Part shown: piece by piece, positions 12,243 to 25,474 of the stretch
How the letters are laid out: every line of letters starts with the position of its first letter
Position numbering within the stretch: the stretch's first letter is position 1
NCBI RefSeq assembly: GCF_901709675.1
Contig: NC_051092.1
Coordinates: forward strand, 1,926,491 to 1,990,490
From: Syngnathus acus
Taxonomy: Eukaryota; Chordata; Actinopteri; Syngnathiformes; Syngnathidae
DNA length: 64,000 nt
Reading direction: 5' to 3'
Made by a program: the position numbers and the translations under genes
Notes under the pieces: generated by a model
Seen by the model: the letters and a program-made list of their open reading frames with translations, nothing else
Databases searched by the model: none
Told to the model about the DNA's origin: nothing

Positions 12243-14297
12243 TGGCACAGGACGACCAGTCTTATGTGTTTTTTTTCCCCCACATTGTGTCTCTGGTAAT
12301 GATTTCCTGTAATCATAATGTTCAACACAGGACCGATGCACACGCCGATTTTTAAACGAGGTGAGTTCGATGAACAGCTCAAAGGATTTTAATAAGGCCA
12401 AAAGAAACGCTGTGATGGTTTCACTAGCAGATGAAAATAAATCCAGTGTTTCCCATCTTTACTTTGCCAAGGAACCAATGTTACATTATAAAATATGATT
12501 ACCAAACAAAAATATTACTGCAATAATTAATTAACACATTGTGATGGCCCCATGTAGATACACAGGTTTATCGTACCTATTCCGATTAATGGAAGCACAT
12601 TTAATTGTTTGGCCTGACACTAGCATAGAAAAATGAACAAAGCTGTATCTGTAATTCATTCATAATAACTTGAGTGAAATTGGATCATTCTTTTGGGGAA
12701 TCACGTAATAATAATAATGTAATTTTATAAGCTGCAATAAAGGATTTGTATAAAACTGACTTTGTTGTTGTATTGGCGACTGCATAATAATATTTGTGAT
12801 GTAAAAACACTTCATGCACAAATAAGGTTCAGCATTTGTCAGTGATTTCACATTTGGATATTCTTAATTACACAATATGCCACTTATATCATTTCTTTGG
12901 TCAATTGTCCTCTTGCCAAAAGTAAGATGGGATCAGTTTCACCTCACCTATGACACAAATAGGGACGAAAACACAAAACAGATGTCTGGAAAGGGGATTA
13001 TGCTTTGGTTTTGTATAGCATGCACTCAAAATTAATGCAGGCTTTCATGCAATGTGATCTTATGAGGTCATAAGAAATACTTATGTAAAGGTACTTCAAC
13101 ACTTCTTGTGTGTAGTGATTCAAAAATGATTCATATTGTATAAAATGCACCTTCATTTTTAGCAACAGGTAGAACATTTAAATGCTCTACCACTAGATGG
13201 CAGAAGGCACAATTAACCTCTGCCCAGATTTCACATTATGTGAAAACATTTGTATGTAAACTGAAAGAAGATTATTGCATTGTAAAGATACACTTTCTGT
13301 GACATTTTTGGTAAGACATGAACATTTTCAAATGTAAAATATGTGCCTTAGCTCAACAAAAACTATATGATCAGAACAACATGGAATCCTCCGTGCCCCT
13401 GCAGGAATGACAAACCCCCGCAGTGACGTCAATGTGCTGCACTAGCGGTAAAACAATAAATATTTAATATAAATATACCCCAAGGTTAGCTTAGCTTCCC
13501 ACAATTGTTGGAAATACCTCAATTACCTCCTGCTCAAATCTTGTGAGAACAGACTCACAGATTGTATAGCTCACATTTATTTCTGCACAGTGCCCCCCCC
13601 CCCCTCCATATCTGATGGCTCCTTTCTGTCCAGTGGAGTTGGATGGTCATTTTGAAGCCAACAAGTCACAGTGACCAGCTGCTCAATGTCCATGGTCACC
13701 CCCCGAAGAGAACACTCGTACCCTTGGCAAGGCTTTTGGCTAGCCATCTGCCTGATAACTTTCATAGCAGATCTAAAAGGGTTCCTTTTAAATAGATGTA
13801 TTTACAAATTCTTTGGTATGAATCAAATTTTATATTCACTATACATTTTACACTTGTCATAAAGTATCCTCGCAAAAGATTTTTTTTTCCTTACACAAAA
13901 TGTCAACTTGTTTAATAATTAACTGATGCACCATTGAGGTCAATAGATTTAGAAAAGATTCAAATTGAAATAGAAAACTGTATAAACTTGCTCACAGTCA
14001 ACATTAGCTCAGTCTGTGGGGACTTGGAGTTAGAGGGCATTGGGTTTTATTCCTACTGGGGACAGAAATGTAAAAAATGACATTTTGTTGTAGGATGCTA
14101 CTTTGCTACACTTCAATGTGTGGGGGGCAACACAATGTATTCTATAATCAGTGTGTGTAGTGACTATTACTACCAGAGTATAATCAGATTAGACGATTAA
14201 AATGCAAAAACAAAAAATCTCCAAACAAGTGAATCTTGGAATTAATTTAAGACTATTGGTCAATCTAATTTTCAAAAGATATTCTGAAAGATTCTTT
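12243..14297. other. Intergenic spacer, no gene seen
   Basis: About 2 kb of AT-rich DNA follows the first ZP gene. After its poly(A) signal I see no splice-supported coding sequence. Contents: a CTCF-like motif (13190-13203) inside a short dispersed repeat, a C-run near 13592, and a weak SINE-head-like patch around 14000-14050. Confidence 0.6.
13190..13203 (+). promoter_or_regulatory. CTCF-like motif in a dispersed short repeat
   Basis: CCACTAGATGGCAG fits the CTCF core (CCANNAGRKGGCR). It is the 3' end of a conserved word of about 30 bp starting with CATTTAAATG near 13175. A second copy of the same word lies at 23808-23836, 10.6 kb away. Motif only; no binding evidence. Confidence 0.35.
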
Positions 14298-14617
14298 CAG
14301 GGGTGTCAAACTCCTTTTTTTCGCGTGCCGCATTGTAGTCATAGCTTCTTTCGGAGGGCCATTATGACTGTCAACCCAAATAAATGTATGAGCACCTCAT
14401 ATTATATCCAGTAAAAGCTACAAAACAAACTGACAAATAACTCGTCTTCAAATCAGACGAGTAAAAACTGGTCAAATATGAAGAAAAAAAAGATATTAAA
14501 ACTGTAGACAATTTGCAATACTCGTAATGACACACGAATTTGATGCACAATTGGTCTTCGCGGGCCACATAAAATGATGTGGCGGGCCGTATCTGGCCCC
14601 CGGGCCTTGAGTTTGAC
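14298..14617. mobile_element. hAT-like non-autonomous element relic
   Basis: The left end CAGGGGTGTCAAACTC (14298-14313) and the right end GAGTTTGACACTAGTG form imperfect inverted repeats of about 16 bp. The interior GGGCCGTATCTGGCCCCCGG is typical of abundant fish hAT-derived repeats. It has no transposase. An 8-bp target duplication is not evident, so the copy is probably old. Confidence 0.65.
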
Positions 14618-14952
14618 ACTAGTGTGATAGAAGCTTGCGTATATTGGTTCAAGCTAAAGATCGATACCACCGATGCTGCGGTTGGCAACAAACATGGTTC
14701 ACAAAGACCTTTGAAAAGGTTTTTGTGACATCAATACTGCTCGTAACGTAATGTCACAATGCCACTCATCACCTTGCAAGACCTTGACGAGCTTCCAAAA
14801 AAGCTTCTAAAACAGCCCAGCTAAAAAAACACCAAACAAGAAAAAAAAATCGGATTACATAAAAAAAGCCCTTAACCCTTAGAGTGGCCATTGACAAAAA
14901 CAACCTCAATTTCAGGAGGTGTGGTTGTGAAAAGTCATCGGTTCTAGTTCCG

Positions 14953-15018
14953 TATAAATGCATCAGCTCACATAGGCGGGCCACTTGGGGACAGTCCAGG
15001 TCCAACCAGAGTGAAACC
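14953..15018 (+). promoter_or_regulatory. Core promoter and 5'UTR of the Pro/Gln-rich ZP gene
   Basis: A TATA box (TATAAAT, 14953-14959) lies 66 bp before the ATG and an E-box CACTTG (14982-14987) 37 bp before it. Layout and local sequence (GGCGGGCCACTTGGGGACAG) resemble the first ZP gene, supporting tandem duplication with the promoter included. The reading frame stays open upstream to 14884, but the TATA box and signal peptide favour the Met at 15019. Confidence 0.6.
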
Positions 15019-18000
15019 ATGGCAGACCACAGGGGTGTTACCTTCTTTGTGGCGTTAATGCTGCTGGTATGTTTTACAAGGACCGGGGTAAAGGCATGGT
15101 ATACTCATACAAGACCTACGTTTTCAACGGGTCCCGTGTATTTTACTGATGACCCCGTTCCAAACAAACCGTTGGATCCTACACATCTGGAGTTATCTAG
15201 TCCTCCTCTCATCGTTCCTCCTCTAGGCCAGAATGCCAAAAATCCTGGATGGACAAATGCTGGTCAAAATCCTGGAGGGCAGAATCCTACGAGAAATCCT
15301 GGAGGCCAGATTCCTGTTAGGCCTGTTTCCCCGGGACAGAATCCTGTTCAAATTCCTGGAGGCCAGGATCCTTTCAAGCCTGTTTCCCCGGGACAGAATC
15401 CTGTTCAAATTCCTGGAGGCCAGACTTCTGTCAACCCTATTCCCCCGGGACCGAATCCTGTTATTTTTGGAGGCCAGATTCCTGTCAACCCTGTTTCCCC
15501 AGGACGGAATCCTGTTGAAATTCCTGGACACCAGAATCCTGTCGACCCTGTTTCTCCGGGACAGAATCCTGTTCGAATTCCGGGAAGCCAGATTCATGTT
15601 AGGCCTGTTTCTCCGGGACAGCAACCTGTTCAAATTCCTGGAGGGCAGAATCCAGGTACATATCCTGGAGGGCAGATGCCTGGAAACAAACCTTACATTC
15701 GGGAGTATCAACAAGGGCAGAATACAGGTACATATCCTGGAGGGCAGATGCCTGGAAACAAACCTTACATTCGGGAGTATCAACAAGGGCAGGATCCAGG
15801 TATGTATCCTGGAGGGCAGATGCCTGAAAATAAACCTCACAATTGGGAGTCTCAACAAGGGCAGAATCCAGGTATGTATCCTGGAGGGCAGCTGCCTGAA
15901 AACAAACCTCACAATTGGGAGTCTCAACAAGGGCAGAATCCAGGTATGTATCCTGGAGGGCAGATGCCTGTAAAGAAACCTCACAATTGGGAGTCTCAAC
16001 AAGGGCAGAACCCTGTTCCAAATCCTGTTGGACCCGATCCTCCCAGAATTCTTACAGACCAAGGTCCTGTTAGAAATGATTGGATTCATATGCCAGGGCA
16101 GATTCCAGGTCAAAATCCTTCATGGCAGATTCCTGGTCAAAATCCTTCATGGCAGATTCCTGGTCAAAATCCTTTCAGGCTGATTCCTGGTCAAAATCCT
16201 TCAGGGCAGATTCCTGGTCAAAATCCTTCATGGCAGATTCCTGGTCAAAATGCTTTGAGGCTGATTCCTGGTCAAAATCCTTCAGGGCAGATTCCTGGTC
16301 AAAATCATTTGAGGCTGATTCCTGGTCAAAATCCTTCAGGGCAGATTCCTGGTCAAAATCCTTCAGGGCAGATTCCTGGTCAAAATCCTTCAGGGCAGAT
16401 TCCTGGTCGAAATCCTTTCAGGCTGATTCCTGGTCAAAATCCTTCAGGGCAGTTTCCTGGTCAAAATCCTTCAGGGCAGTTTCCTGGTCAAAATCCTTCA
16501 GGGCAGTTTCCTGGTCAAAATCCTTCAGGGCTGATTCCTGGTCAAAATCCTTCAGGGCTGATTCCTGGTCGAAATCCTTTCAGGCTGATTCCTGGTCAAA
16601 ATCCTTCAGGGCAGATTCCTGGTCAAAATCCTTCAGGGCAGTTTCCTGGTCAAAATCCTTCAGGGCAGATTCCTGGTCAAAATCCTTCAGGGCAGTTTCC
16701 TGGTCAAAATCCTTCGGGGCAGATTCTTGGTCAAAATCCTTCAGGGCAGTTTCCTGGTCAAAATCCTTCAGGGCAGATTCCTGGTCGAAATCCTTCAGGG
16801 CAGTTTCCTGGTCAAAATCCTTCAGGGCAGTTTCCTGGTCAAAATCCTTCAGGGCAGTTTCCTGGTCAAAATCCTTCAGGGCAGATTCCTGGTCGAAATC
16901 CTTCAGGGCAGATTCCTGGTCGAAATCCTTCAGGGCAGATTCCTGGTCAAAATCCTTCAGGGCAGATTCCTGGTCAAAATCCTTCAGGGCAGATTCCTGG
17001 TCAAAATCCTTCAGGGGGAGATCCTGTTAATCCTCAACCTTTCCCAATTTATTACCCTATAAAGGGTGTTTTCGCTTTTGACCAACACCAACAAACGAAG
17101 AACCCCACGAACCCCGAACCCCAGCACCCTACACCTGTCAATATCTGCGATGTGTATCCTAATACTCGAGTCCCATGCGGACCTTCAGATATCTCTGCGA
17201 CGGATTGTGAAGTTCTTAACTGCTGCTATAACGAAGGCATTTGCTACTTTGGGAAGATGGGTGAGCTTCTGAGGATCTTACAATCAAGCTAACTTATTTG
17301 TCCTCTGTATAATCACAATGAAAAATACATGATGTATCTCATTGCTTTTGTGTCCTCGTAGTGACTGTCCAATGCACCAAGGATGGTCAGTTTATTGTGG
17401 TCGTGGCCAGACATGCCACTTTACCCAACATCGACCTTGAAACCATCTCAATGTTGGGAGATGGTCCTGGCTGCACCAGTACTGACTCAAATTCTGCCTT
17501 TGCCATCTACCAGTTTCCCGTGACCACTTGTGGCACTGTTGTGGCTGTAAGATCCGAATTTTCAAACCACGAAAAAAATAATACTCAAGTCCAGGTGAAT
17601 ATTTGCTGAGAAACATCTTCTTGCAGGAGGAGCCTGGTCAGATAATCTATGAGAATAGGATGACCTCATCATATGAAGTGGCAATGGGACCTATGGGTGC
17701 CATAACCAGGGACAGTAGCTATGAGTAAGCAATTATGATTCCTGTCAAATGAAATCCTCTAAGGATTAACCTGGTGTAATTGTTCTTTTCAGTTTACTCT
17801 TCCAGTGTCGATACACGACTACTTCAATCGAGACTACTTCCTCTATTGTAACTACGGTTGTGGAAGTTCTACAATTAGAGCTGCCTCCTATATCAGTGTC
17901 TGCTATGGGTCCCATCAACGTGCATCTGAGGTTGGGTAAAGCAAAATGCATCGTGAAGGGTTGTAATGAAGGTATGTGCATGTACGACCGGCACCTTGCT

Positions 18001-18931
18001 TTGTTTGGAGATAGAATGGCATGAGTATGTCTCTTTGTACCCGCAGAGGACGTGGCCTACAACTCGTACTATATGGAGTCGGACTATCCTGTGACCAGAA
18101 TCTTGAGGGATCCTGTGTATGTGGAGGTTCATCTCATGGATAGGACTGACCCCAACATTGTCCTTAACCTTGGGCGCTGTTGGACCACCACTAATGCAAA
18201 TCCTCACAGCGTGCCTCAGTGGGACCTTATCATTGATGGGTAAAATCATTTGAGCAAAATTCATATTGTAGATAGTTGGGTTGACTGACTGACTAACTGG
18301 TTGAGAGAGTTTAGTGAACACAAAGACCTTGTTAATTCTCGGTTCTTTCTCCAGGTGTCCTAACAGGGACGATCGCTACAGGTCCACTCTGGTTCCAGTT
18401 GGTTCCCACTCTGGTGTGGACTTCCCAAGTCATTACAGGCGTTTCATTTTCCAAATGTTTACCTTTGTGGACCCCAACTCACTAGAGCCCCAAAAGGAAC
18501 AAGTAAGTACAGCCAACAAAACTTCTTGGAATTGTTGACAGAGCTTTAAAGGGTTTTGACCGTGTCACAGTGACAGTGACCAGAGTCTCTTCAAACACAG
18601 CGAAAGACACACACAGTGTTATTTTGTGCTGCAACAGTTGGCAGTGAATGGCACATATCAATCTGCACTGCTCTCCTTGTCCAGGTGTACATTCACTGCA
18701 GTACATCGATCTGCAACGCTGCATCTGGCTTCCCTTGTGAGCCAAATTGCTTCACTCGAAAAAGTAAGGGATTTCTCTTTATGTATTTATAATTTGGAAT
18801 GTAGCACTTGAGCTAACCGTACTTTTTATTTTGATAAAGGGAGAAACGTGAAAGATGTGGGCAAGAAGCTGACAGAATCAAGGATTGTGGTCTCCGCTGG
18901 ACCTGTGCAGGTGGTTGGCCCCAAAGAGTAA
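15019..18931 (+). CDS. Egg-envelope ZP-domain protein with large Pro/Gln/Gly repeat region (choriogenin H / ZP1-ZPB type)
   Basis: Eight exons: 15019-17260, 17362-17546, 17627-17724, 17793-17971, 18047-18239, 18355-18502, 18685-18763, 18840-18931, in phase, giving 1071 residues. Order: signal peptide ending VKA before Trp; irregular Pro-Gly-Gln repeats; five 24-residue repeats; about 34 nine-residue repeats; one trefoil domain (about 710-747, six Cys); ZP module; furin site RKRR (1040-1043); short tail with no membrane anchor. This is the classic architecture of teleost choriogenin H / ZPB: the Pro-Gln region is a transglutaminase substrate in related envelopes, and the ZP module drives polymerisation. 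Intron positions and phases match the upstream paralogue, so the two are tandem duplicates. A second in-frame Met upstream (14884) is judged non-coding because of the TATA box. Poly(A) candidate AATAAA at 19312-19317. The repeats may be miscounted in assembly. Confidence 0.92.
15643..16002 (+). repeat. Five 72-bp coding repeats in the second ZP gene
   Basis: Units start at 15643, 15715, 15787, 15859 and 15931, each 24 codons of type GQNPGxYPGGQMP then a variable KPxxxxxxQQ half. The first two units carry YIREY and the last three HNWES, so two subfamilies arose by block duplication. Confidence 0.93.
16105..17016 (+). repeat. 27-bp coding minisatellite, about 34 copies of PGQNPSGQI
   Basis: The period is 27 bp (nine codons). 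The consensus is Pro-Gly-Gln-Asn-Pro-Ser-Gly-Gln-Ile/Phe, with variants NPSWQ, NPFRL, NALRL and GRNPS. Copies are nearly identical. Because 27 is a multiple of three and the unit lacks stops in several frames, long spurious open frames appear on both strands here. Confidence 0.95.
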
Positions 18932-20255
18932 ACAGCTCAGTTGCATACGTTGACATTTCATTCAAATAACATATTGGTAGCAAGTTACCTGACTTTAAAT
19001 ATATCTTGCAATGAGTGAAATGGATTCCGCAAATGCTTGTAAGCAAACAATATTAAAAAGTGCTTTTATGTGCTATGAATACTTATATTTTGTGTCCCAC
19101 AATACTTTTTGTAAATATATCGAACAGTTGTAATTGAGCTGATTTGACTCGTCTATCTTTTATAACAAAACTGCCAAGAAAAATAACAAAACATGAACAC
19201 AAAGCATTTTTTTTTCATGCTAAGATAATAAAAGGCTGCCTTTGCTCCACCCAAACATTTGTCACTTTGCAAATGAAGCTATCCCGACTATCTGTATCTA
19301 AGATATATATAAATAAAAGCTTGTAATGTTTCTTCTGCATCTCACACTCACACAATACGTCACAATTGATTGTATTATTTACAATTTCTTTATTCAAAGG
19401 TAGTCAGAAGAGTTTTACTAACATGACAAGTTAACACTTTACAGATAATTGCCATAATAATAAAAAAAATGCATTCACGTCTCATGAGTAAACATGAACG
19501 ACGACCCTGAAAGCCAAACTTGAGGCGCTGGTACATTTGAGTTCAGTGTTGGTTTGACATTCAAATGTTGATTTTAAATCTGATTTCAGCTCTTCAGATA
19601 TATTTGTGGATCTTTTTAGGGGGGGGGGAGTGAACTTAGATTCCTCACCAAAAGTTGGGGGTGAATAAAACAAACACCTTGATGACTTTTCAGGTGTGCT
19701 TTACGCTCTCGTAAGATTTGAACGCACACATCAACACATCTTGCTGAGCACGGACAAGAAGCTGGTCAAATTTAATTCATCTGTAGAGCTAATAAAGTTT
19801 AGTTGCCTCAAAAATTTGCCGGAATGTTTTTTTTTTTTTTAATTGGGAGTGCATGACTTGATATAAGTAAACAAATTGAACAAAAAATGTGATGCTCAAT
19901 TATTATAGAATGGTATTCCTGGCCGATTGTCTCGCTGGTGATACTCAAGTGCATTTAGGGCTTGGCTTGTGCAGCCCGCAGTGAAAACAGTCCTGAGGCT
20001 TGTAATCAAAATCAGACACGGACATTTTATTGGACCACTTGACGCACAGGTGAGAAGGGAAATGTTCCTCACAGAAAAAATAAGTGCAGTCTCTTATTTG
20101 GAGTTTCTGAACACGTCATTATCTTGACCAGTATGCGAATATAAACAGCAAAGAACACATTCACATCGATTGTTTGAGTCCCGTGTTGCTTATCACCTCC
20201 TGCTGCGACCCGGCAAGCGAACTCACACCGGCAGTGTGCTTTTAATTTCCTCTCC
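18932..20255. other. Spacer between the second ZP gene and tmem263
   Basis: The first part is the probable 3'UTR of the ZP gene (AATAAA at 19312-19317). A G-run sits at about 19620. The minus-strand poly(A) signal for tmem263 is AATAAA at 20026-20031 (TTTATT on plus). No other gene is seen; the two genes converge here. Confidence 0.6.
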
Positions 20256-21205
<950 letters not shown>

Positions 21206-22193
21206 CTCTGTGGGGCAATCATGGAGATAATGATAAACATATCAATGAAAAATCAAGGAGCAAACAGTCACAAGAATAGACCACAGAGGCATTTTTTTTT
21301 GTGGGGACAAACTTTGAAATCATATTTACGGCCCAGAGTGGATGTTTATATGATATATCCCAGACAACTAACTATTCTGAGGATTAATTCGTTTCGTTCT
21401 ACCGATGTGCATTAATTCTAAACAACTGTGCAGAATAACAAAAACCATAGGCGTGGATTAAAAAAATAGATGTCAATGACTTGGAATGCTTCATCAAAAT
21501 GTTTTTAAAAGTACTGGACGCATAAATAAAGCGTTTTCTTTCGGGTGTTGGTGCTGCTCATCTCAAAACAAGGTAGACCTGTTCACTGCAAATATAAATG
21601 CCAGCAGGACTTATAAATTGGAACGAGGTGTGGAATCGCGGCAGGCGGGCCATTTAAAGAAAAACAACATCGCTGGCAATAAAGCAGGACACGCCTTTAC
21701 ATGTTGACATATGTCGAGCGGCTACGTGGCAGCGAGGATTAAAGACGATTATTGGGGGCAGCATCGCAAGCTAGCAAAGCGGCTAAAACCCACGAGAGCT
21801 AACTTTGGTTAACTTTACGTCAACTGAAACAGAAACCACCTCCAATGCCCGAATTCGTGTTTATAAAGAACATAAACGCGACATTTTTAATATCATTTTA
21901 CAATTTTATATCGCTGTAGGAAATCCATGTTTCTTTCGCCTTCTCTCGAATATTCTAGGTCACACACGTCACTTCTCTCCTGGTGAACCACATCCCCTCA
22001 CCATCAACTTGAGTAAAAACTCATGGAATATATAAATATATCTAGATGTTTTTTTTTCCCTCTCCATTTTTCATACTACAAATTTCTTTCAAGTTTTAGC
22101 GTGCTTTACACAAACTGACGGTTTCAGGAGCAGCGGCTGTTATTGCTGACATCTTGTCACGAACTCCAATAAGTTGACAATATGGCAACTTAC

Positions 22194-22290
22194 CTTCTTT
22201 TTTTACACCCTTCAACACAAAGGGTCGAGTCCGAATACTGTGCTAAAATAACAAATTAGGCGTAAATGGGTGTGATTGTCGACGGAAAAA
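22194..22290 (-). other. tmem263: Probable 5' noncoding exon of tmem263
   Basis: On the minus strand a strong donor (AAGAAG then gtaagt) ends at 22194, and the tmem263 coding exon has an acceptor right before its ATG at 21205. The 5' limit (about 22290) is approximate. Inferred only from splice-site fit. Confidence 0.4.
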
Positions 22291-22715
22291 CTGGCTTGTA
22301 CCAGTAGGTTGTTTTTTTTCTAGGGAATAAGATAATGCTCCGCCCCCTTGTGTGCGTGCGTATTTTTCTTCTATCGCTAGCGTACATTTGTCATACGATT
22401 TAGTTCTATTAAAAAAAAAAAACTCAAACCACGTGACAATCTGATACCGTTCGATATTAATATTATATTTCTCAAATTAAGAATAGATTTGTATGAACTT
22501 GTTTACAGTCTACAAACGGAAATGACGTATGCTCGGTAGTTTTTAGATTTGAAGTCTACACTCGTGTTTTGGGTTTTTTATTTGATCATTTCTCGAATTT
22601 TATTTTTCCATCATATTTTGTCCTTTTTAAATAATGAATTCAGCACAAACTAAAATACCGTGTAGGGAAACGCTGTACCACGTGAGACGAGTTCCGTTTT
22701 TCCCGCCAGTGTTTG
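22291..22715. promoter_or_regulatory. Putative shared promoter of tmem263 and the sirtuin gene
   Basis: About 0.4 kb lies between the inferred first exons of tmem263 (leftward) and the sirtuin (rightward). It includes CCACGTGA-type E-box sequences (near 22430 and 22677). There is no obvious TATA box. The bidirectional reading is inference from the two first-exon placements. Confidence 0.35.
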
Positions 22716-22896
22716 TAATGGCTTCGCGAGTGTACGGTAGCCGCCTCTAAAATGACAGCTATGTACATTTACGGTTCCGTGTGGTCTTTGTTCATTTAAT
22801 CCAAATTTAATCCAGATTTTCCAAAATTATTCCAGCCCATTCCACAACATCGCCGTCGGTTGGACTCTAGGACGTTCTACTCGGTGGAGACAAAAG
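22716..22896 (+). other. sirt3: Probable first exon of the SIRT3-type gene
   Basis: A strong donor (ACAAAAG then gtaaat) ends the exon at 22896. Its phase fits the next exon at 25467: the spliced frame reads through RRRLDSRTFYSVETKG into the Met at 25475. In that frame an ATG at 22752 is followed by a stop at 22797-22799, and no ATG follows it in the exon. It is therefore either a 5'UTR with a short upstream ORF, or a coding exon whose start is not visible. The Arg-rich, acid-poor end resembles a mitochondrial presequence. The 5' limit is approximate. Confidence 0.45.
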
Positions 22897-23822
22897 GTAA
22901 ATGTTCATGTATTGAGCTAAACGTAAGCACTCAAGTCAACGCTAAATGGTGACAATATAGTTGCTGGACAGTGTCATATGCTGTTAAGGTGTACATCTAT
23001 TTGTTATTTTGCAAATTATTTAAAGAGTAAAAAAAGATGCACGTTTTCTGAGTATTCAAGATGCAATGAGCTGCTTAATACAGCAGGGGGCAGTCTAATC
23101 CTTCTAAATCCTTCATTGATGTAATTTTTAGACTGTACTGAATAGAATGAAAAATACTTAGACAATACAGTCTTCAAACTTTGATGAACACACTAGAGAT
23201 TAAAAAAATACAAATAAAATAAAAAATCTAAAAACTACAATTACCACTATATTTTAATATTTATAATGATATATTTTGAATTAATACTGTACAGGGTGGG
23301 GAAAACATCTGACAAACCTATTTTTAAGGTATCTGAGCTGAGCTAATAATCTCGAGATAATATTGGAAATGAAAGCCATCAGAGCCTGAGAGGAGTAACG
23401 AGGGACAAGAGTCATTAGTCGTCCTCCTTCCCCTGTGTGACACCAACCAATATGCTAACACAAATTAGCACGCACGGCTTTGTGTTGGTGAAGGGCCGCA
23501 CAAAGGCGCTACACACACTGATATGTCATTAGCGAGCAGGTGGGGAAGCACAACATTGAGCTGTTGCCTCTCTGACCAAGTGATGAAGAGGTTTCCATGG
23601 CGACCAAGCTGCCTGGTGCCATCCCTTGTTTTTTTTTGGGGGGGGGGGGGGACTAGAATGAGTGCAGGGGTTAAACGCAAAGGACAAGCACCACCAGGAG
23701 GAGGATCAGCTGGTGACATGAATGGGAATGTTCCTTTAGTGGTGTTGAGTGAGTGAAAATTAAATTCCACATCGTTCATCTATTTATGCAAGCGATGACG
23801 TGCAGAGCATTTAAATGGTCTT

Positions 23823-23836
23823 CCATTAGATGGCAG
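23823..23836 (+). promoter_or_regulatory. CTCF-like motif, second copy of a dispersed short repeat
   Basis: CCATTAGATGGCAG ends a word beginning CATTTAAATG at 23809, matching the word at 13174-13203. It lies in sirtuin intron 1. Sequence motif only. Confidence 0.3.
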
Positions 23837-24680
23837 GCCCAATAAGGAAGTCAATTATTTCAATATACCTTGGCGACATTTTTGTTTGGCGACGTGCTGT
23901 GAGTTTTTTTCGAATGTAAATGTGCCTCGGGAAACATTTTGTTCTCGAGTCGACCTTTTCCGTTTTGTTGTCTGGCCTACAAATGGCACTGTTAATGCAG
24001 TGTAAGCAACATGTGGTTGTTTTTTATTCTGACTCGATTTGCTCTTTGTTGGCATTTGAGTCGAAACCCCTCCCACTGAAATTGTAAAAGGATTATCTTT
24101 TTTTTGTGTGTGTGGGGGTATCATGGTGAGCACTGGAGTGTGCCCAGTGTTGTGGGCCGGGGTCCTAATGAGATCACCGTAGCCCTCATGTGAGCAGCGA
24201 CACCGCTGGTGGTCCGGCACTACGGTACACTGGGGGCCACAACGGCCCTTCGACTTCTCCACTGTGAAGAGCAAACTGCGTGAAAGGCCAAACAAGGGAG
24301 GGGTGGGGGTGTTCACCCAAATCCTCTTAAAAAGACCTTTTGTCATTTAGACAAGGATTCTTCATTCTTTTATCATTTAAGAACGCTAAGAGCATTTTTG
24401 ATCACAATTAAGGCCTTCTCTCACGAATGCCATTGATGTTGGACTTCTCAGACGAAGTTTTTTGAAAGATGTCTCCTCCATTTTCACCTTAATAACTAAG
24501 TGGACTGATTTATTGCCTGTTCTCAGCAGGAGAGTCCACACAAAAGATAACCTCAACGTCCCGCTGTTTTTAATAGTTCTTCAGGATGTGCTAAAAAAAT
24601 GTACGGTGGCGCTATTGCTCTTAAAGGAATCCAATATTTTCGTTCCTTTCTACAGTACAATCAAAAGTATATCCGGGTGG

Positions 24681-24695
24681 CCTCTAGGGGGCGCT
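24681..24695 (+). promoter_or_regulatory. CTCF-like motif in sirtuin intron 1
   Basis: CCTCTAGGGGGCGCT is close to the vertebrate CTCF consensus CCNCTAGGGGGCGC. It lies in the 2.6-kb first intron. That intron (22897-25466) otherwise holds only G-runs (near 23639, 24910, 25108) and no supported coding exon. Confidence 0.45.
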
Positions 24696-25474
24696 AAGGG
24701 GCCATCAGAGAGAATAAGCAGAAGGTCTTACCTCCGAGGCAGCCGTGTTTTATGGCTTGTAGATCCTTTTGTCTGCTTTCCCGCTGATCACTCATTCCTC
24801 TCTGAAGAGCTTTGGAAAAGAAGACCCCCACCACCACCCCTGCGCTCCCCTCTTTATTGAATCCCGCCTCTGTATCATTTATCTCTGCAGTCCCTGCTCA
24901 GGGAGAAGAGGGGGGGGGGCATCTTCTTTTTCTGTTCTCCAGCTGGGTTTGTTGACACATTGGCAATCTTGGTCCTTTTTTTGGGGTTGGGGGGGAGGCC
25001 GTGCTACAATCAACTAACCCCTTTGCTTTTCCCTGAGCAGTAAAGCTGCCACAGCTGTGGACTGTTGCATAGCTTCTCAGAAGTGAGGGCTGGCTAAAGG
25101 TGGGAAGGGGGGGGGGGGGGTCTGCTAAATATATTGCAGCCATTCACTTTTGTTCAACAGTTGACAGGTTTAAAGCATTTCACAGCGCCGCTCGAGGGAG
25201 AGCGCAGAAGAGTTGATTCCGTGTTAACGGCTTTCTAAATATGGCCTGAGAGGAATGAGTGTGCTGAGGAAACCAAAGTTCATCACACGTAAGATGTTTG
25301 GACTTTCTGGGGATTGATTTATGGCGAGTCATCAAATTCACCCACTGTTGATTTGTCTTCAGTGCGACCTTGACTTGGCTGGAATGATTTGAAAATAGCC
25401 GCTTTGAGTGAAAATGGCAGATTTCCTCCTTTTTAGTCTTTAATTCTAGTTTGTTATTGCCTCAAGGTGCCAGG

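Noticed and set aside
16105-17016. CRISPR-like appearance of regular short repeats
   Set aside because: The repeats are directly adjacent without unique spacers, in frame in a coding exon of a eukaryotic gene.
15223-17062. Several long open frames on both strands across the Pro/Gln repeats
   Set aside because: A by-product of 27-bp and 72-bp repeats lacking stops in several frames; only the frame starting at 15019 has a signal peptide and joins the trefoil and ZP exons.
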